Positions 37,401 to 51,000 of a stretch of 64,000 nt of DNA are shown in pieces. Position numbers and translations under genes: made by a program. The DNA is from Osmia lignaria lignaria (taxonomy: Eukaryota > Arthropoda > Insecta > Hymenoptera > Megachilidae): NCBI RefSeq assembly GCF_051020975.1, contig NC_135033.1, positions 7,963,501 through 8,027,500 on the forward strand. Direction: 5' to 3'. The number at the start of each line of letters is the position of its first letter. Position 1 is the stretch's first letter. Below the pieces are notes generated by a model. That model worked only from the letters and a program-made list of their open reading frames with translations, ran no database searches and was not told the origin of the DNA.

Positions 37401-40400
37401 ATAACGGAGGCTGTTATTTTATTCAGATACGTTTCACTTGTTAGCCTCGGAATATGAAATTCTGCTTTATTATATTTTCAAACGCACACATCAATTTCAA
37501 ACAAGCTGAAACGATGTTTCACCTGAAAGTTTCACCTGGAAACCTGCAAACGATAGCCATACAGCTTCACCTTTTGAGATGGATAAAACGATACCGGGTT
37601 TGAAAGAGACCAGAAAGCTCAGACATCCCCTTTTAATTTCAATCAGGAAAAAGTTCAACTGGAAGAGATACAGAGGAACGGGATCGAATTGAACTCTGAC
37701 CAAGCAGCGAGCCTTAATTTCCTGTTCGACTTCTTAATTGCATGCTAGCTTGGCGAAACGTGCACTTAGAGCTGGGCATCGTGTCTGGGGGGACATGTTC
37801 TAATTTAAAAGGAAATTCTATACGCGAATCCAGATCAAAGGACACGCATCTGTTCACCAGCGAAAAACTACCCTCTCTGCTTGCTTCCTGGATATCAAAC
37901 GAATCGATCTCACCAATATTTCCTGCCCACTTGCCTGGCTATTTGATTAGAAGCCTCGATGGAGAAATATTAGAGCCTGATCGTCAAGTCAGTGGGTTGT
38001 TAGCAGCAATTCATGCGAGTTAATTTGATTCGATCACCTTTGAAAACTTTCGCTCATCTTTCAAAGGGATAATGATATTTTAGGGGAAACAGAAACTTAT
38101 TTTTAAAAATGTATCCTTGATCCGTCTTTCTAACTCTCATTAACGTCAATTCTAATTTTATTTTTCCAAATCATCCCAATTACCTTCACTTTTTCTAAAT
38201 TAAACCAACTACTCAATTTACACGCGATCCATAGTCAAGTTTAAATAAGCGTGCGAAATTCCTGAGGAAACAAATGAATCAGCTGAAAAAGCAGCGTCCG
38301 ACAACAAGAAAAAGCCGCGAGAATTAATTGAAAGCAGGTAAATCTGGTGGTACACGTCAAAGACGTTTCGATGTCGAAGATCAAAGTACCGCAAGAAATT
38401 ACTCGTCTCCGTGAAACGACGTAGGGTTTAATTAAAAAATTAGCTTCACCTTCGCGCGTCACGGGAGTTACAGGGGAAGGGATAAAAAGTAAAAGACAGA
38501 CGACGTATCGTCCCGTGGAGATCGGCGTAAACGACGGCCAAGGGCACTTTCATTTAAAACGAACTGTATCCAGAGGCCGGGGCCAGTATGGGACGCGGCG
38601 CTAATCCAATTTGTGACCAGCCGTTCCTTTAATCCTTCGGCACACACAGCTTCCGGCGTAACCAAGTTTTTAAATTAAATTTTCCAGGCTGCCGCAAATC
38701 CTCGCTCGACACCGTTTCATCCTCGATTTTCTACTTTCCCTTCCCCCGGAAGACGAGTTCGATGGTTTACTCCTATCAGGATATCAAAAGTTGATCGAGT
38801 GTCGAAGTAAATTTCTTGCAACTTACGTTTCGAAAACTTTTCCAGTTTACATCCTGTTCATTTTTTTTTTTATCGCATGATTCGAAGATAAATTTTAACC
38901 GTAATTTACTTTCCTATTCGCCGGGACTTTAGCCTCGTGTGAATAGGATTCACCCCCATTGACCGACGAGTATCAGTCACGCTGAGACACGACACAATTA
39001 AGCCCGGTTTGCATGTACATACTGGCCGAAGCCAGCGGAACTGTTCCGTGAACTGGCTTGTAATTACAGACTCCTAATAGTCTTGCTGCTAACTGCAACA
39101 AGGTAGCATTATAGCAGCCTGCTGTTAGGTTAGTAACCGGTACTCGTACCATAAACTGTCTCTTCGATGGACTAAACTATCTCTGAATTTCGGAGACGGG
39201 TTGAAACTCGATTCAGTACTCCGTAAACAAAATTTTCCGGGGATAGTAACGCGTTACGAGCAATTACGTGAAAATAAAATTTTCCTATATCGATAACCGA
39301 GGTAGCTTTAAATTGATTTCTAAGTTTTTCCTGACTCAGCATCGATAGAGTATCTATATCTTGTTCCATAAGTAAGGTCGTAACCCTCGAGTCGCCTTAG
39401 ATCAAACAGAATGTTCAAAGAACGAGGCAAGGAGACCCCAAAGGATCTCCAAGTTGCGTTAACTGCTCGAATACGTTTCTAAGTAAAAGCTCACCGTGGC
39501 GTATAAGACAACCGTGTCCGACCACCGATTCTCGATTCCCTTTCGCGACGCCAATTATTCATTCTCTACTTGGAAAGTTCGATAACTTCCTTCGGTATAT
39601 TTATCGTTGATCAAACTTTACCTTCTCAATTTCTTATGAAATAATTATTATTTCGTTACTATGTATAATATAGGAAAATTAAAGTTGTCTGAAAAAGTGA
39701 TGGCTGTGTTTGAACGATGTCTTCAAAACGAAGTAAAACCGGATAGTAACTGAAAGTGGCATCGTTGTAATAAAACGACTTGTTGCGAAGCATAGAAGTC
39801 TGAGGAAAACTTGTTGAAAGTAGTTGAAGAATACTTGTACCGAAACCATGAAAAACACCAGCAGTTTTGTACCTCGGAGTTTGCTTTGACATTTTCACGA
39901 CAAAGACGGCCGGGAGGGAAGAAAGTTTAACTTCGGAACGTTTGCAATTTCCATTCAACGTTGCTGAACAATTTGTAACTTTTATTTTTTATAATTTCCT
40001 ATTTTCCCTGTCTCATCGATCGTTTCGTTTCCTTCTTTCTCCAAAGGCGAACACCACGAGACTTCGGAAAGCCATCGACCTAAGATCAATCGAGACCCAC
40101 CACTGCCTCTCGGCCAGGAAAATTCGATAATCCTCCCCGAGGTACAAATACACCGGGAAAAATCAATCCACCCTTCACGAGGACCGTCGCAAAAACACGT
40201 ATCAGTCAGTCTGATCCGGCTAATTGGTAACGCGATCTTTGGTCCCCGAAAAATCCGGGCTGAAATCAGCGTTCGCAGAACCCTGGCAACAGTTGTCCTC
40301 CCTCTATCCCCGGAAGAAGGGTGAAAGGAAAGCCCTTTCACCGTCGACGGGGATAGGAAAGACAGGCAGCGAAGAGTAGGCGCGTGTAACGCGACCGCTG

Positions 40401-40722
40401 GCGCCTAGACCCTGAGGAGACACTAGAAAAAAAAAGTACAAGTGGAAACGTAATATAGCGGCTTTGTGTCTGCGCCACTCAGACTGTCGCTCGGAATTCT
40501 CTTCTCTTTCTCGTGGACTCTCATTTTCCCCGCTTCGTCCAATCGATCTATCTCTCTCAGTTTTCACCCCCGCGCTCCCTTTCCGTTCCAACAACAATGA
40601 CACTATAGAAAACCACGACGGATAATACGACCGGCACGCAAGACCCTAGACAAAATCGATTTCACCCCTGGCCATGCCCATAGACACAAGGCCTCACCAC
40701 CGCCCGTCACCGTCTCTTTACA

Positions 40723-40758
40723 CCCCCCCCCCCGCCCCCTTCTTTCTCTCTTTCTCTT
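40723..40758 (+). repeat. C-tract and CT-rich simple sequence
   Basis: Eleven C, one G and five C are followed by CTTCTTTCTCTCTTTCTCTT-type sequence. It is homopyrimidine apart from one G. Confidence 0.85.
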
Positions 40759-41908
40759 GACGCATCACCTTTGATTCAGCGAAATTCGAGACGTCTTTCC
40801 ACGCCACTCTGCCATTGTTTCACGTGGGAAGAGAAGAGAGGGGAAGAATTTATCGAGAAATTCGAAACGACGATCCTCCGCTACGCGCAACCCCTCGATA
40901 TTCTTTTCTTTCAACCATGCATCCACCCCCCACGTTCTATTCTCTTCCATGCTGTGTTCCGACGCGCTTTCCTCTCACGTCACGCGTTACCTTTCTATGT
41001 GTCCTTTTTTTCTCCCTTCTTCGTTACGGTTGGTCCTTTCTGACCGATGATGAGGGGAACTAGGTCGAATATATCGAGATCGAGTTTCTATGGGTTCGAA
41101 ATTATTTCTCTTCTTTCATTTTATGATATTCGTAGAAGAGATTCGAACGGGATTTTCTTTGTGGTTTACGTTCCCTGGTGTCTCGGGAGACACAGGGAAA
41201 CCAGTCACCGAGGAAATTCTTTCCCGGCATTTTTCCTTTTTCCAGGAGACACATGTCGAGATCGAAAGACGATTTAGCGAACCGTGCATCGATAAGCAAC
41301 AGCTATCGCTCAGGATATTCCAGACTTCGTGTAACCTCCCTTCAGGGAATTCAATGGTTTCGGTGTTATTTGATTTGTTCGCGACTACTTTCTTCGCCAC
41401 GTGTCTTTGCTTTGTAAGTTTTCATATCCGAATAAATTTTTATTCCATCCCGTCATACAAGATAAAGGCACAATGTTTCAGTTTATCCAAGAATTCCTTC
41501 TTGGTTTTATACTGCTTTGAATTTGTATTATTTTGTTAATGGTATGGGAATATTGAAGATAAAGTGAAATTTTCTGCTCAAGCTTCCGATGCTTTTAACT
41601 TCACCAAAAGAACGTAAACTGTACATTGTTTGGAAAGATTAAGACGTGGTAAACTAAAGCGATTCTTATACAAGTTACCGAGGGTATTTAATAAAAGACT
41701 GAGTTGGCTGAACTATTTACATCGGAAGGATTGCCTGCTTCCAGTTTACAGGCAGAACGCTACTTTAATCGCTTCTATTATAAACTTCCATAATAAAACG
41801 TTCACACGAGAACAATTATCACAGGAAAATGTGAAATTATTTCATTTAAGATCTGTTTTACATTTTTAACCAACTTCGAAAAAGGAGAAGGTTATTCAAT
41901 TCAATCGG

Positions 41909-41922
41909 TATATATATATATA
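41909..41922 (+). repeat. (TA)7 microsatellite
   Basis: An uninterrupted TA dinucleotide run in AT-rich sequence. Confidence 0.85.
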
Positions 41923-43404
41923 TTTTTCTTTATTTCCCAAGTCCTGAATTACCTTTTGTCGTTTCGGAAAACTAAAAACAGCCTCTGGAAAAGACGATAG
42001 CGTATCCCGATAAGAAACCTTCGATGCAGCCACTTTTCTTCCTGCACGACTTCCGATAGAGGCAAGAAAAGTCTCTTCTTGTTCGATCGAGACGATGTTC
42101 CACGATAAACTGAGAGCTTCTCACACGTCGATGGCTTAAGCTTCGTCGGAGGTCATTACCTCGCGATGGAATTCAGTGTCGCACGGTGTGTATGTTTAGG
42201 TACACGCGAATGGATGGGCTGGGATGCGTGCTGTTCGCGGGAAATTCACAACGGGCCAGCGAGAATAGCATTTGCGTAAGAGAGGCTTGTTGTACTCGTC
42301 GGAAGTAGACGTATTACGCGGACAGTCGAGTTTCCAGCGTGAATATTGGAAATGATGTAAGTTTCGAGTACGTGAAGGCATTTTCACGATTAATAGGTTC
42401 GCGCGTTAATTGCTTGGTTAAATTGAGGGAAAATTTCACTTTTAATTCCAGAGATTCGAATGATTTTAATAATTCGAACTAGGAAAATTTCTTGATCTTG
42501 ATAAGCGAGAGAAATTGCAGAGGTATTCGAGCATAAAATTACGCTGTCGACGAAGCCCGTAATGCACACCTTGAAGAATCACGAAATTATCGAAATAAAT
42601 TGTCCAATCTCGGGGACAGAAAACTTGGGATGCATAAAATGTAATAGCCCGAGGAAATATTGCTGTTACGACACCGGGAGCATTCATTTTGTATGTGTAT
42701 TCAGGGAAATTGAGTGCTTCGTTTCATGCCGCCAGATTTTTCTTCGTTATACATATTTTATGGCAGTGAACAAATTTAAAATATTTCAGGCATAAAATAT
42801 GAAATATTCTCGTACAACAATTTTCACTACTGCAGTTAATGTATCAAAAGCAACAGAATACGTCGCGTCAATTAAAAAAAACAATGGACAATATTGAAGT
42901 CACACCAGTGCTTCATAAACCATAAACGAAACGAAATTAAAAAGTCTCCTAAATTATAGCGCCAAAAAAAGCTGCATCAACTATCCCCTATAACATCAAC
43001 AACTCTCTCTCTCGACAAAACATTCGCTATCTAAAAAAAAAAACCAAATAGCATGGAATCCAATCACTTCCGCGTTTCCAAATAAAAGCATCCAGCACAC
43101 CTGCCGTTTCAAAACTAACGCAATTACTTTCCACGAGCATCGATCCCAATAGAAAGCACACCCCTTGATCCACGGGAATTCCCTGGACGTCAAAGGGGAA
43201 GCCTAATGGAGGAAAAGGTCCTCGTCAAAGGATTCGGTAAAGAGGCCACGCGTCGTCGGAAGGTCCTGCGCGAAAGAAGAAGAAAAAAAAGGCAACCTTT
43301 CCTTTCCGACGTCACCCAAGAAACCCACCGCACAACCATCCCCTTTCTCGTCCTTTTACGACTAGGGTGTTGCCAGCTACCGGCAAGTGTCCTTGGCGAA
43401 GACG

Positions 43405-43430
43405 AACGAAGGAAGGAAGGAAGGCAAGGA
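43405..43430 (+). repeat. GAAG-type microsatellite
   Basis: Consecutive GAAG units (ACGAAGGAAGGAAGGAAGG), then a degenerate copy. It sits in the GC-rich two-strand-open patch. Confidence 0.75.
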
Positions 43431-44711
43431 AACGAGCGAACGACCAACCAAAGGACCACGGCCCAGGATATCGTTTCGCCAGCTTCTTCCAGCGACAACG
43501 GTATTGATCCTGTTTGCCACGTGGCCTTTAGTATTCGGCGCGCAAACTTTCGCGAAAACGTGTTCCGCATGTCTGCGGCGCCCCATAATTGTAGATTCAA
43601 AGGATATAATTCGAAAGAGAGGAAGAGGATGGCTGATCCGGGCGGGGGAGTGAGAACGCGCTTGGATCCCGATGGGATTTGCCGCAGAAAAAAGAGAGAG
43701 TGTGTATGTACCAAGGGGCAAGAACACCCTTAGCCTTCTAACGAACTGAAAATTGCCCGTAATTTTTACCCCCTTGGACGTCCGATTTGATTTTACCACC
43801 TTCGAACCCTACCTATCGACTTTCCTTTCTTTTTCGCTAATAAGAACACGATCGAAGAGCACGTTTTCTTTCCGATCCATCAAGAGAAAACGACGCGTTT
43901 TCCGACGGCCAGCAGGGTGTAATTCTTAATTCGTCGTCAAGGATACCAGCTAGGGCTTCGCGGAGCCCTCCTCTTTGGCCATCGTGTTCGGAAAAGTGGG
44001 ATTATTGGGCCGTAATTAACGCTCAAACTCTCTCCGGCTCGTTTCGCGTTCGGACAGGGGAATCGAGCGTGGACTTATTGGCTTATACTCTGATAATATA
44101 CGAGGGAGAACCGATTCTCGATTAGATACCCAACCAAGCTGGCCCAGGAAAGCCTCTGGCGGCCAGCAGAACCGGATTTCCTGCTGAAATTCGGTAAAAA
44201 TTCCGGAACGAAGCGCCGATGAACGTGCTCTACCGTACAAATCCCAGGGTAAACGTTTGGGCGTCCAGGTTAAATATTTTCATGGGTACCATTCGTGACA
44301 ATGAGAGTCTGTGACGTAATGGTAGATCGTTTGGGAACGCTATCACTGTGTTTGTGGGAATTTCTCGTGGGCTTGATAGGACCTTGCTTCTTCCGGCTGA
44401 TAAAACCTGCCCCCTTTTGTCCGGGGTTCCTACATATAGGCATTAAAACGTGAAAAGATGAAGAGATAGAAGGTGGTCTGCGAAACAGGTGACAGGAAGG
44501 TGCTGGGAAACGGATGTGCATTGTTCCGTGGAAAGTAAGGGGATGAGGGTGGAATTTTTTTGGGGAGCTTGCCCTGACGCTTCAGGAACCGGAGGAGGAT
44601 TAACGAGGATGATGCATGTTCTCGTATTTTTGGAATTTTTTTCAAAAATAATTTTTAAGGTATCGTTAGTTATTTTTCATTTTAAACTTTAATGAAGTTA
44701 GAAGCTATCTT

Positions 44712-45060
44712 TGGTAGCCAACTTTGAAATTGTAGGGCATTATGATATACGTCAATTTAGTATATTAGACTATAATTAATTGCCTCGAATAAATGACTGC
44801 TTCCCAGATAGAGATCGTATCTTTATGCATGACTAAGCACCGCGCCATAAGGCCAAGAGCGCCACCAAGTTTTTGGCTAATCAGCATATGCCAACTTTGC
44901 CCTGGCAAGTAATAGCCCTGATACGAACCCCATTGAAAACTTATGGACGATGGAAAGGGTCAAGCAATTCACATTATAATTAATCGATAAATTCATATTT
45001 GATTTAATTCTAAAAAATATGTTATTCAGTGGTCTCAAATTGATAGATATCTAATGTATG
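44712..45060 (+). pseudogene. Decayed Tc1-type (DD34E) transposase, C-terminal catalytic half
   Basis: Plus-strand frames read LPRINDCFPDRDRIFMHD, then a stop (44834-44836), then KAKSATKFLANQHMPTLPWQ. After a one-base loss at 44909-44910 they continue NSPDTNPIENLWTMERVKQ. The Asp (44831-44833) and Glu (44935-44937) sit 34 residues apart once the lost base is counted, matching the second Asp and the Glu of Tc1-family DD34E transposases, as do the NAPxH-like and SPDxNPIENLW motifs. A weaker trace (WSQIDRYL) continues at 45030. The N-terminal DNA-binding half and terminal repeats are not found. It cannot make a working enzyme. Confidence 0.88.
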
Positions 45061-45085
45061 GTACCATAATGATATGTGCCTATTA

Positions 45086-47796
45086 AACTATCCCGTATAT
45101 ATATGTAATCCCTAATTACCACATACCAAACATACCACAGGCAATTAAGCCGCGTCTACCGTTTCCCTTCAACCGTACACCCGTTTCAAAGCTAAAATAT
45201 GTATAAACGCGGATAACCATTCAGATATTCCTAAGTTAGTTTCTATTTATGAAACGCGAGAAGTCTGTAAATTCTGCTTAATCAAACCAGGGGAGATTCG
45301 ATTTCCTCGGAGCACCCTGAGCAAAATTTACTAAACTTTTGGCGAAGTAATGCAACGGGATACGGAGTCCGTTGCGCGATGGTGTACTTTGTTTTCACAA
45401 GTCTCGTAGTTTTCCAAATAATATCCTCCCCTGTTAGTTTGCTGTTGTACCGAGAAACCGAGAAGGGAATTTCTCATTAGTTACCTATATATATCGTCCC
45501 TTAACGATGGCAGAAAGTTTCCTGAATTTTCATCCCTGCTTTCTTAACGACTCTCTTGATTGCTGTGTAATAATTATTTATTAAAACTGACTAATGATTA
45601 TTAATGGCAAATGAAAATCCTTCAAGAGAACTTAATTTTAATTTTTTAATTATTTTAATCCTTGAGAAATGATCGCGTTAAAAGCCAAAATTTCCTTTAT
45701 CCTTTCTCTTGCTGGGAAAAATCTCTGAACTCGACGAACGTGTACCAAACGAACGAACATTTTTTCCCCTCGATTTTCCCACAGAATCGACAAGGTAACG
45801 AGCAATTAAAGCTTGCTTTCGCGGATCGACATTGACGAACGACCACGCCTCTACTCGGACAGAAAGCAATTAAAGATCGCGTTCAGATTTACAGCTGCAC
45901 CGTCTATCGTTCTCATAAAACATCAGCGTCGACTTCGAACATCGATTCCCGTCGATTTGCGATCGTGAAACGTACACAGAATCCGGGTTCAGCAAACGAG
46001 ACGTTTGAACGTGTCTCAAAGAGTGGTGAAAATCGTCGGTACCGGTAAGCGGACTCGAGCTTTCATCCTCGCTCGAACGAGCTGATAGCTCGAATCAACG
46101 TGAATCTGGCTATCAACCGACGGAGAAAGCTTCCTTGATTCGACTTGCTAATTTCGACAGGTGGACGTCCGACGGAGGGCAGGTAAACATTGACTCTGGA
46201 AGGGAGGCAAACAACGTGTTCTCTTTAGAAAGTTCCGCTGGAAGATTGATAAAGCGGATCGGCAAACCGGAAGAAACGTGACAAGCTCGACTAACTATCG
46301 CTAGCTTGATATTTCTTTAGATTATTCATTTTTAAAAGACCGTTAAGAAACAGAATTCTAAGTTGACAGAGCTTTCAGCGAAGTATACCTCAGAGGTGTT
46401 AAATCAAACGTAGAGACACTTGAAACTTTTCAAACACCTTTCCTCGTTCAGAGGAATTTCAGAAAAAGCATAAGGCGGTAATTAACTGAAAAGACGCGGA
46501 ACAAGGGGAACGTCGCTTATAATTCCTCCAATTACCGCGTTCCTTACGCTTCTTTTCAGAGAGCTCGACGAAAGAAGCCGGGAAAGCAAAGAAAAATTTC
46601 ATTTCTTCTGACGTTAGAGAATCCTTGCCGCTGCTTTCCTTCTTCGTAAAAGGATAAACACCGAGGAAAGCTTTCGAGAGAAAGAGAGAACTTTTAACGC
46701 GAAACGCGACGTTTCGCGCGTTCCTCTTTGAGGAAACTTCTTTTCACCTTTTCGCAGCTCTCCCGTTACGCTTCCGGTCTCTGTTTCCCGGCCAGATAGG
46801 AAGTCCTTTAAGGAGACACGATTCAACATGAGTTTTCCGACTGATAGGAACAATTCGGTTGGATCGAAGCTACCAGTAAAGTGTAAATCGGCTTCGAGGG
46901 TTTAAGATTCAGCAGAAAAGGAAATCCTATTTCGCGTCAAGTTTCCGAGGGTGGAACGAGAGGAATAAAGTGGAAGGGATGAAAAATTTCAATTTTTCCC
47001 CTATCTAAGAACGGCTCCGCGTTTCTGGTGTCAGGGGCTCGAACAAGGTGATTTAGACCACGGAAAAAGAGAGAGAAGAGAAAGGTGTAACGTTCATGGA
47101 ATTGCGAGATTTCCTGGTGCTCGAGTTACAAACGCTTTGTCCCGTTTTAAATCCGACTGGTTAGTGTCGTGTTATGGAAGCAACGCACCGTGGGTCAATT
47201 GTGATCTCGATGCGCGCAGCTGCGCCTACGCCTTTTACTTTCCACTTCTTGCCGAAAGAACCGACTCTACCCGATATGGAACAACCTTGTTTCCTCATAC
47301 CATCGCGATTTTACCACCTGCGGAACCGTTCGCCGCTCTGAACAATACCTGGCCGTCCATTAGAGGGAACGATCATTAATCCCGGCGAATTAGTGGCAAA
47401 GAGGTAAAAGTCGATTGTTCGTGCCGCTGCCTCCGCCAACGAAAGTTGCAACGATTAGGTAACTGTTTTTTTTATTTTTATTGTTTCCATTGAGAGAGCT
47501 GCCGATGGAATTTAAAGGGTGAAATTCAATTTTTTTGAAGGTGAAACTTTTAAGAGCTAAAAATAGGTTCTCTTGATTAAAAATTTAATTAATCTTCAAC
47601 GAGTAATTGAAATTTATCGATGTCTTTCTATTTTCACATTTCATTATTTTACTGTAGGTGTAAATTTTGCGTTCTCCATTACTACCTATTTGACAAACTG
47701 TAAATCTCGGTGGGCACGAAGAGGAAACAAAAGTGCTTAAGTTCCGTAAGCCGAAAGTTTCCAGGCTTTTAGGTACAGCTAGAATGACGTGTACTC
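45086..47796. other. No gene supported
   Basis: AT-rich with a moderately GC-rich part around 46.5-47.4 kb. Open frames are short and have no recognisable domains. Confidence 0.6.
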
Positions 47797-47866
47797 ATCA
47801 ACGTTCTCTGCAACACTGGTTGTGTAACACCGGGGCACAAGACACCCCTATGAAGGTAACGTTGAT
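47797..47866 (+). ncRNA. Predicted branched hairpin, candidate structured RNA
   Basis: ATCAACGTT (47797-47805) pairs with AACGTTGAT (47858-47866). Inside, GGGG (47832-47835) pairs with CCCC (47845-47848) around a 9-nt loop, and ACC/GGT can extend it. CAAC/GTTG in the left arm could form a second small stem. Transcription is not shown. Confidence 0.25.
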
Positions 47867-47875
47867 TTGTGTAGG

Positions 47876-47963
47876 GTGCTTGCAGTATGCACACGTCCTA
47901 GAAAGCATGAACAAGGGTTGTTACGAGCTCGAGTTACTTTCTGCATCTGCACACTGCAAGCAC
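47876..47963 (+). ncRNA. Pre-miRNA-sized imperfect hairpin
   Basis: GTGCTTGCAGT (47876-47886) pairs exactly with ACTGCAAGCAC (47953-47963). After one mismatch TGCA pairs with TGCA, then scattered pairs lead to AGAAAG (47900-47905) with CTTTCT (47937-47942), leaving a loop of about 31 nt. Arms of 27-30 nt with small bulges and an 88-nt total are in the range of insect miRNA precursors. I recognise no known miRNA seed. It could also be part of a foldback repeat. Confidence 0.3.
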
Positions 47964-47997
47964 TTTAACACTCTAGAATAGAGACGAAAAGGAAGGA

Positions 47998-48008
47998 TTA
48001 ACACTTTG
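47998..48008 (+). repeat. TTAACACTTTG motif
   Basis: The same 11-mer occurs on the minus strand at 248-238, and variants head the hairpins at 21198, 22281 and 61103. Here it lies 35 nt after the second hairpin. Confidence 0.35.
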
Positions 48009-51000
48009 AAGCTAGAGAAATGTGGCTGTTACAGAAGGGTAGAAAATTTCTTCTAAATATAAAAATAAATCGTGAGAAATAATCAATGTAAATTATACTA
48101 CATTTAAAAAAAAAAACCAGGTAAAATCAAACTTTTCGGTGAAAAATTGAACGAGTTAACGCGAGAATAGAGTCGAATGCAAATTCATCGCGTTCCTCCG
48201 TAGAAATTTATTTTCTTCGCCCGGCTTGTTCGACGATCCACGATATCACTTACAGCACCATCAGCCATTTCCATAGGCAAAGCTGACGACATTTTTATTA
48301 CGCGAGATATGTAAAAACTGTCACGTCTCATGGCCGCGAACCTCGATATCCCATAACGTCACTTTCGTCCATTAAAGGAACGGAACTTATCGATTCTCGA
48401 TAACGTATTCCCGTTCGGGTAATTTGTTATTCATATCCATCGCGAGATGAGAAGCCGCTGCCTAGCCTCGGAGTGATCGTAATTTAATACATCGTACCCG
48501 TTGAAAAAGAGAAGTGCTCGTGGAAAATTCTTCCGCGTTACCGCGGGACGAGGTGGCTGTCAGCCCAGAATCCACGGAATCCCCATAAATACTCTTGAAT
48601 TCTTTTAAGCCCCATCGGGGGATGTTTTAGTCCACCGTCAGTCTGTTCGGTGGGTAATGTTACAAAATTTCCCTCAAAGCAACACATTTGTTTTCCATCA
48701 GAACGCGGTCGCAAAATTTTCTGTTATTCGATTTTCAACTTTTACCCGGACAACCTTTCATTCATCCTCCGTCGTCGACGCGTTTCCATAGGTTCCTTAA
48801 AAATTCACTTTGAAGCGGGGCGTAGGCGAGGCGCTAAAAACGCCTTTATTCAGAGGCATCGTGGCCACGCGTTTCCCGGTATTAATTATTCATCGCGCGT
48901 TTCGTAAATACCGGTTACCTAGGGGGCCGCGTAATTTAAAGACGACGAGCAGAACACGGCTTTGGCTACCTGACCATCGCTTTTTCCGTCGCTCGCTCGT
49001 GGAAATTGCGAAAAGCCTGGAACGACGCGTTGCCGACGCTCGTTGCGTCGCGTCGCGACGCCAACCTCGTCCGGAATTACGCAACATGAATATTAAACGC
49101 GCAACATCCACTGTATGAGTCTCGTTATCCGTAATGTTGTTGCCTTCTTTTCTCGTGATTTCGCCACCAGGAAAAACGTACGAGATAACTTCTAGTGTCC
49201 GATATAGAAATTTTTTCATCAATCCTTGTTTTTCAATGTTTTATAATTGCTATATCATTTGTTGATAATTAGTGAAATACTGGCATGATTAATGGAAGCA
49301 GATTATTCATTTATTTCGTTTTCAAATTAACAAAATCACTTGGCTGACGATTGATAATTACCAACAAGTTGATACATATTAATATACGATATTTAATATT
49401 CAGTTAAGTGGGAACGTAATCCCGGGGGAAAAATGGCTCATTACCAAATAACCATTTATCTGTGTAAATAAGTAACCGTGTCATTTATTATTTCCAATAA
49501 TCGGTTTACTTCAATTTCGTTCATCTGTTCAACATTATCCATGGATTATTATAACGAAGCGAACAAATAAACAAACAAAGCTGAAAACTACATTCTACGA
49601 AAAGATGAAAAAAAAAGCCCTGTTAATCTCAAACACCGAGTGTTTTCCAAATATTTTTCCGGCTAGCAACTCGATCAAACAGCTCGCTACGTTGAAAAAT
49701 CCGGCAGCTAACAAAATCAAAGACAAATCCGTTCGAAAAATAAGCGAGCCGGTCTGAAACGGGGGCGGAACAGGGTAGCGGAGCAACGTGCGAAAAACAA
49801 CGAAACGCACGCGGGGTGATAATTGAACGAGGACAAAAGCGACATTCGAAGCGGCGCGGCGGCTGGAATTTTATCGCGAAAATATTTAACGCGGCGGAAA
49901 ATGTTGGCCGTGTACCCGATTATTTCGTTCGTTGTTCCGCGCGCAATCACTGTCCGTTCGTTGCATAATAATAACGCTTGCCCAGTGTTTAATCGAGGGT
50001 GCTGTCCCGATGCAAGAACCAGCGTCGACACAAAGGCGCGTAACAACGAGCAAAACAACCGGTTGAATTATCCGACGGGCTGTTTTTCCAAGCGCCGAAG
50101 ACTTACAAGGGATGAAGGAGGGGAAGAGAGTGGAGAGGCCGTTCGGGGGATGAACACGCGAGAGAAGCCTCACAAATTAATTGAGAAAGCGAGACGACTC
50201 GAGAGACGCCGTCACGGAAACAACCCTTCAATCTAAATTCAATTATTTGCCACCCTAACCATCCACGGCTATCGCCGCTTGAAAATCCTATGCAAGAATC
50301 CGGTGCACATCGAAGGAACGATACTCGCCTTTCATTCGCGAATTTAACGATTTGCTCGTTAACAATCTGGACTGTAAGTGATTTTTATCAATTGTTCAGG
50401 TGTGACTTGTTGTGTCAACTTATTGATTTATGATTTAGAGGGTGGTCCTAATTTTGTAATTCTTAAGAATACTAATTCTTCAATATAAGTTTCCTATCAT
50501 TTTCTCGTATTATCTAGGCGCGTATAAAATGTGGCTCGTTAGCGTCGGGACGCATAACGGTGACAGCCGTTGCCGCTTCTAGAACACGTGTTCCACACGG
50601 TGGGTAACGTAGCCCAGGCATAAATATACATGGATATGGTAAACAGTAACATGTGACGTTCTAATCTGCGTTCTAAGGTTTCCCACCCCCGCCGCGTTTG
50701 TGTACAAGCCAAGTTGGCTCGACGAGCATCGAAAATGGTAAAGGAAAGTTTTTTAATCAAGAAAGGAAACACGAGTGTCGGAAAGCCGCTGGAATTTACG
50801 ATCGCTCCTAATTCGAGCCATTACTCTCGCGAGATAGTGCTACGAACGACTATGACCTGAAAGCGACTCGAGATTGAAGTAAGTTTCAAATGGTTCGCGG
50901 GCTCTGTCGATTACTGAAATTGTTCCTGCCTCCTACGGATGGTAACCACCCCCTCGGAGGAGTTCAACATCCACCGGCTTCCAAAGGTGAGATGAAAATC

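Larger units (their letters stand above)
34401..44699. other. No gene supported
   Basis: Contains a CpG-rich patch at 36.1-36.7 kb, a C-tract (11 C at 40723-40733) running into a CT-rich stretch to 40758, a TA repeat at 41909-41922, and a GC-rich patch at 43.2-43.7 kb open on both strands (43206-43733 plus, 43714-43190 minus). That two-strand openness argues for composition rather than coding. No domains are recognised. Confidence 0.6.

Noticed and set aside
43190..43733. Overlapping 174- and 175-codon open frames on opposite strands
   Set aside because: Openness on both strands and in a third frame points to GC-rich composition with few stop words. Neither product shows a domain or membrane pattern.
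47733..47981. 82-codon open frame with several cysteines across the double hairpin
   Set aside because: No signal peptide or recognisable cysteine spacing. The inverted repeats explain the region better.
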